Assembly (NCBI RefSeq): GCF_001578105.1
Contig: NZ_CP014275.1
Location: 62,001-126,000 of the forward strand
DNA length: 64,000 bases
Direction: 5' to 3'
Origin: Martelella sp. AD-3
Lineage (GTDB): Bacteria > Pseudomonadota > Alphaproteobacteria > Rhizobiales > Rhizobiaceae
Position numbers and translations under genes: made by a program. Below the pieces are notes generated by a model. That model searched no databases, was not told where the DNA came from, and saw only the letters and a list, made by a program, of their open reading frames with translations. Shown in pieces: positions 61,905 through 64,000 of this stretch (its first letter is position 1; each line of letters starts with the position of its first letter).

Positions 61905-61927
61905 ACGGCCCGCTTGCGGCGGGCCGT
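61905..61927 (-). terminator. Rho-independent terminator after the MFS gene
   Basis: ACGGCCCGC and GCGGGCCGT form a perfect nine-base-pair stem with a five-base loop. On the minus strand it is followed by TTTTG. It lies 24 bases beyond the MFS stop codon and separates that gene from prpD. Confidence 0.8.
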
Positions 61928-61950
61928 CTGTTTCAGGCGATGCGGGCGAA

Positions 61951-63282
61951 TCAGCCCGCTGCGACGGTGCGCTGCTCGATCTCCTCGAGGGTGACGCCCT
62001 TGGTCTCGGGCGCGACCGCGATGGCGTAGAAGATGCCGATCACGCAGAAGCCGGTGAAGATTGCGAAGGTGCCGACGATGCCGATGCCGGCCAGAAGCTC
62101 GGGAAAGAGCAGGGCGACGACGAAGTTGAAGAACCAGTTGGCGATCGATGCCAGCGCCATGCCGCGCGGACGCAGCCGGAGCGGGAAGAGTTCCGCCATG
62201 TAGAGCCAGGGCAAAGGGCCGAGGCTGACGGCGAAAAAGGCAATGAAGGCAAAGATCCCGATCATGGCCAGATAGGGGGTCGCGGCGATGTTCATCATGG
62301 TCGCGACGGTCACAAGCGCCATCGAGGCCGCGGTGCCGAAAAAGCCCAGGATCAGCAGTTTGCGCCGACCCATGGATTCCACCAGATACATGGCGACGAT
62401 CGTCAGCGCCACGTTGACCACGCCGATGCCGACGGTTGCCAGAAGCTGGGTCGTGGTGCCGGAGAAACCTGCGCTTTTGAAGATTTCCGGGGCGTAATAG
62501 ATGATCGCGTTGATGCCGGAGAGCTGTTGCAGCACGAACACGATCATGGCGAAGCTCGTGACCGGCAGGATGCCCTTCTTCAGGAAGGTGCTCCAGGCCG
62601 GGGCGGCTTCCTCGTCCTTCGCGCTTTCCTTGATCTCGGTGATGATCTCGTCGATCTCGGCATCGGAGGATTCCGGCTGCAGCCTGGCGATGATGTCGCG
62701 CGCCTTGTCGGCGTTCGAATTCAGCGTCAGCCAGCGCGGCGTCTCCGGCGAGAGCAGGATGCCGACAAGGGCGATGATCGAGGGGAAGACGCCGACACCG
62801 ATCATCCAGCGCCAGTCGCCGGTGCCGCCGAAGGCCGCGTCCGACATGTAGGAAATCATGATGCCGATCGTGATCATCAGCTGGAAGGCCGAGACGATGG
62901 TGCCGCGAATGCGCGCCGGCGCCACTTCCGCCAGGAACATCGGGGCGGTCATGGCCGATGCGCCGATGCCGACGCCGATCAGAAGGCGGGCCAGCGTCAG
63001 CACATACTGGTTGAAGGCGAAGGCGGAAATCAGCGAGCCGACGAGAAAGATCACGGCGCCGAGGATCAGCATCGGCTTTCGGCCGTAGCGGTCGGTGGTG
63101 ACCATGGCGAGCAGCGTGCCCGCCACCGCGCCGAGCGGCACGGCCGAGGTAATCACGCCTTCCATGAAGGGCGTGATGGTGAAGTCCTGTTTGATGAACG
63201 GCAACGCGCCGGAGATCACGCCCTGGTCAAAGCCGAAGAGCATGCCGAAAAGCGCCGCCACGATGACGATGGCGATAAGCAT
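61951..63282 (-). CDS. Sugar-porter family MFS transporter
   Basis: The 443-residue protein has twelve membrane helices in two halves. Sugar-porter signatures are present: FDQGVISGALPFIKQDF (about residues 18-34), DRYGRKPMLILGA (about 63-75), EVAPARIRGTIVSAFQLMITIGI (about 118-140), PETPRWL (about 179-185), and at the end AETLPLRLRP-like ELFPLRLRPRGMA plus PETKG(V). It should take up a hexose, pentose or polyol with protons (similar to GalP, XylE or IolT). Substrate choice cannot be read with confidence. It is a single gene with a terminator behind it. Confidence 0.88.
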   Translation of the reverse strand: MLIAIVIVAALFGMLFGFDQGVISGALPFIKQDFTITPFMEGVITSAVPLGAVAGTLLAMVTTDRYGRKPMLILGAVIFLVGSLISAFAFNQYVLTLARLLIGVGIGASAMTAPMFLAEVAPARIRGTIVSAFQLMITIGIMISYMSDAAFGGTGDWRWMIGVGVFPSIIALVGILLSPETPRWLTLNSNADKARDIIARLQPESSDAEIDEIITEIKESAKDEEAAPAWSTFLKKGILPVTSFAMIVFVLQQLSGINAIIYYAPEIFKSAGFSGTTTQLLATVGIGVVNVALTIVAMYLVESMGRRKLLILGFFGTAASMALVTVATMMNIAATPYLAMIGIFAFIAFFAVSLGPLPWLYMAELFPLRLRPRGMALASIANWFFNFVVALLFPELLAGIGIVGTFAIFTGFCVIGIFYAIAVAPETKGVTLEEIEQRTVAAG

Positions 63283-63483
63283 TGGGTTTCCTCCGCATTT
63301 CGGGCGCAGCCGGGTGCCGGTGCGCCGGTCAGTGTCTTTCTGTCCCTGACCCTTAGCCTTTTTTTGTGAACGCTAGCTGAAAATTCCGTCTGTAGCCATG
63401 CCTTCATGACAACTTGAAGATGAAAACCACTATGCTTGTCAACTCTATTCCCTTTCGGCGGCCGGAAGCTGCGTCAGCGCCCC

Positions 63484-63514
63484 TTGACCGGACCGTCCGG
63501 CGCAGGCATAGATA
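63484..63514 (+). promoter_or_regulatory. Candidate promoter ahead of the TPP riboswitch
   Basis: TTGACC (63484-63489) resembles a -35 hexamer; 17 bases on, CATAGA (63507-63512) could serve as -10. Transcription would then begin just before the riboswitch. The match is moderate only. Confidence 0.4.
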
Positions 63515-63519
63515 AGCCC

Positions 63520-63616
63520 ATCCGAGGGGTGCGATCTTCTTTGCGAAGATGCTGAGATGGCTCTGGCCGAACCCTTGAACCTGATCCGGGTCATGCCGGC
63601 GTAGGAACGGAGTTTG
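63520..63616 (+). ncRNA. TPP riboswitch (THI element)
   Basis: The stretch shows the conserved TPP-binding elements in order: GGGGTGC near 63526, a variable hairpin (GATCTTC/GAAGATG), CTGAGA at 63552, then ACCCTTGAACCTGATCCGGG and TCATGCCGGCGTAGGAA to about 63607, with a closing pyrimidine/purine helix. Thiamine diphosphate binding should lower expression of the downstream ABC permease gene, which begins 75 bases later. Confidence 0.93.
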
Positions 63617-63690
63617 GTATTGAGCGATACGCCCATAAAATCAGCCTGTTTTGTTACGTCCGCTGCCCGGCCGCGCCGGGGAGAGGGGAC

Positions 63691-64000
63691 TTGAGGCAAA
63701 GCCTTTTCGCCGTTTTGAAATCCCTGATGGTGATCGCTGCGTTCGTCCTGCTGTGGCAGGCGGTCGTCACGGCGTTTGAACTGCCGCGCTATATCCTGCC
63801 CGCGCCTTCTGCCGTCGCCGCAAGGCTGTGGACCGGCCATGCCTACCTCTTCTCGAACGCCCTCATCACGCTGCGCGAGATCATCGCCGGCTTTGCCGCC
63901 GGCGCGGCCTTCGGCGCGAGCGCCGCCTTCCTGCTCGCCGGTTTTCCGCGCTTCGGGCGTCTCGTCTGGCCAGCGCTCGTGGTGCTGCAGTCGTTCCCGG
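63691..64000 (+). CDS. ABC permease, probably for a thiamine precursor (3' part outside window)
   Basis: The frame opens at TTG 63691 behind GGGGAGAGGGGAC and stays open for 103 codons to the window edge. An ATG at 63727 is an alternative. The product begins with a hydrophobic helix (LMVIAAFVLLWQAVV) followed by LPRYILPAPSAVAARLW and TLREIIAGFAAGAAFGASAAFLL, the pattern of TauC/SsuC/ThiX permeases. Control by a TPP riboswitch points to import of thiamine or its pyrimidine precursor, as for ThiXYZ. The rest of the operon lies beyond the window. Confidence 0.8.
   Translation, partial: MRQSLFAVLKSLMVIAAFVLLWQAVVTAFELPRYILPAPSAVAARLWTGHAYLFSNALITLREIIAGFAAGAAFGASAAFLLAGFPRFGRLVWPALVVLQSFP

Overview
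The window is about 64 kb of high-GC, densely coding bacterial chromosome from an alphaproteobacterium of the Rhizobiales (Hyphomicrobiales), most like the Rhizobiaceae/Martelella group. The evidence is gene content and order: a CnoX, LON-domain and Trm112 run, an NDUFA9-like gene, an ExoY-type sugar transferase, ugpBAEC, hut genes of the HutF/HutG type, and intergenic palindromes typical of rhizobia. The genus is an inference. There is no rRNA, CRISPR array, insertion sequence or prophage. One tRNA (Gly-GCC), one TPP riboswitch and a possible small RNA are present.

Layout. 1-9.7 kb: the start of a GldA-type glycerol dehydrogenase, a nucleotidyltransferase-like protein, an IclR regulator with a thiamine-diphosphate enzyme, an EpmB/KamA radical-SAM enzyme, a GlcNAc-type kinase, a lipoate ligase with rearranged domains, an atypical pyruvate kinase and an ExoY-like sugar transferase. 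10-18.3 kb: tRNA-Gly, a fucose-isomerase-family enzyme, a prolyl-tRNA editing protein, CnoX, a LON-domain protein, Trm112, then three unrecognised envelope genes: a membrane protein with two lipoyl-like folds, a secreted protein, and a trypsin-like protein that has lost its catalytic His. 18.3-28.3 kb: an opine-dehydrogenase-like gene and an Lrp regulator face a long operon of racemase, polyamine-type ABC transporter, flavin monooxygenase, HCCA-isomerase-like protein and two CMD/AhpD-type proteins. This looks like an uncharacterised catabolic pathway. 28.3-34.5 kb: MATE pump, a small membrane protein, a DUF2793 phage-type protein, ComM, a TM2 protein and glutathione synthetase. 34.6-40.1 kb: ugpBAEC with an EEP-family phosphodiesterase in the last position. 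40.2-46.5 kb: yraN, rsmI, dnaN, pyrF, an NDUFA9-like gene, a tiny secreted peptide, bfd, bfr and rppH.

46.6-58.1 kb holds a complete histidine-utilisation locus: HutH, HutU, HutI, HutF and HutG take histidine to glutamate plus formate. With it are a three-gene ABC importer of the taurine/nitrate/riboflavin-precursor type and the repressor HutC. Two palindromes sharing the core TGTNTANACA, one between hutF and hutI and one before the transporter, are probable HutC operators. A class D beta-lactamase gene sits between hutU and the transporter. 58.1-61.8 kb encodes the methylcitrate-cycle enzymes PrpD, PrpC and PrpB. The window ends with a sugar-porter MFS gene and a TPP riboswitch ahead of an ABC permease cut by the window edge, probably a thiamine-precursor importer.

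Three copies of one long intergenic inverted-repeat family and two RIME-like palindromes are spread between genes. The least explained items are the lipoyl-like/pseudo-protease triad, the racemase-ABC-oxygenase cluster, the lipoate ligase architecture and the orphan terminator near 44.78 kb.
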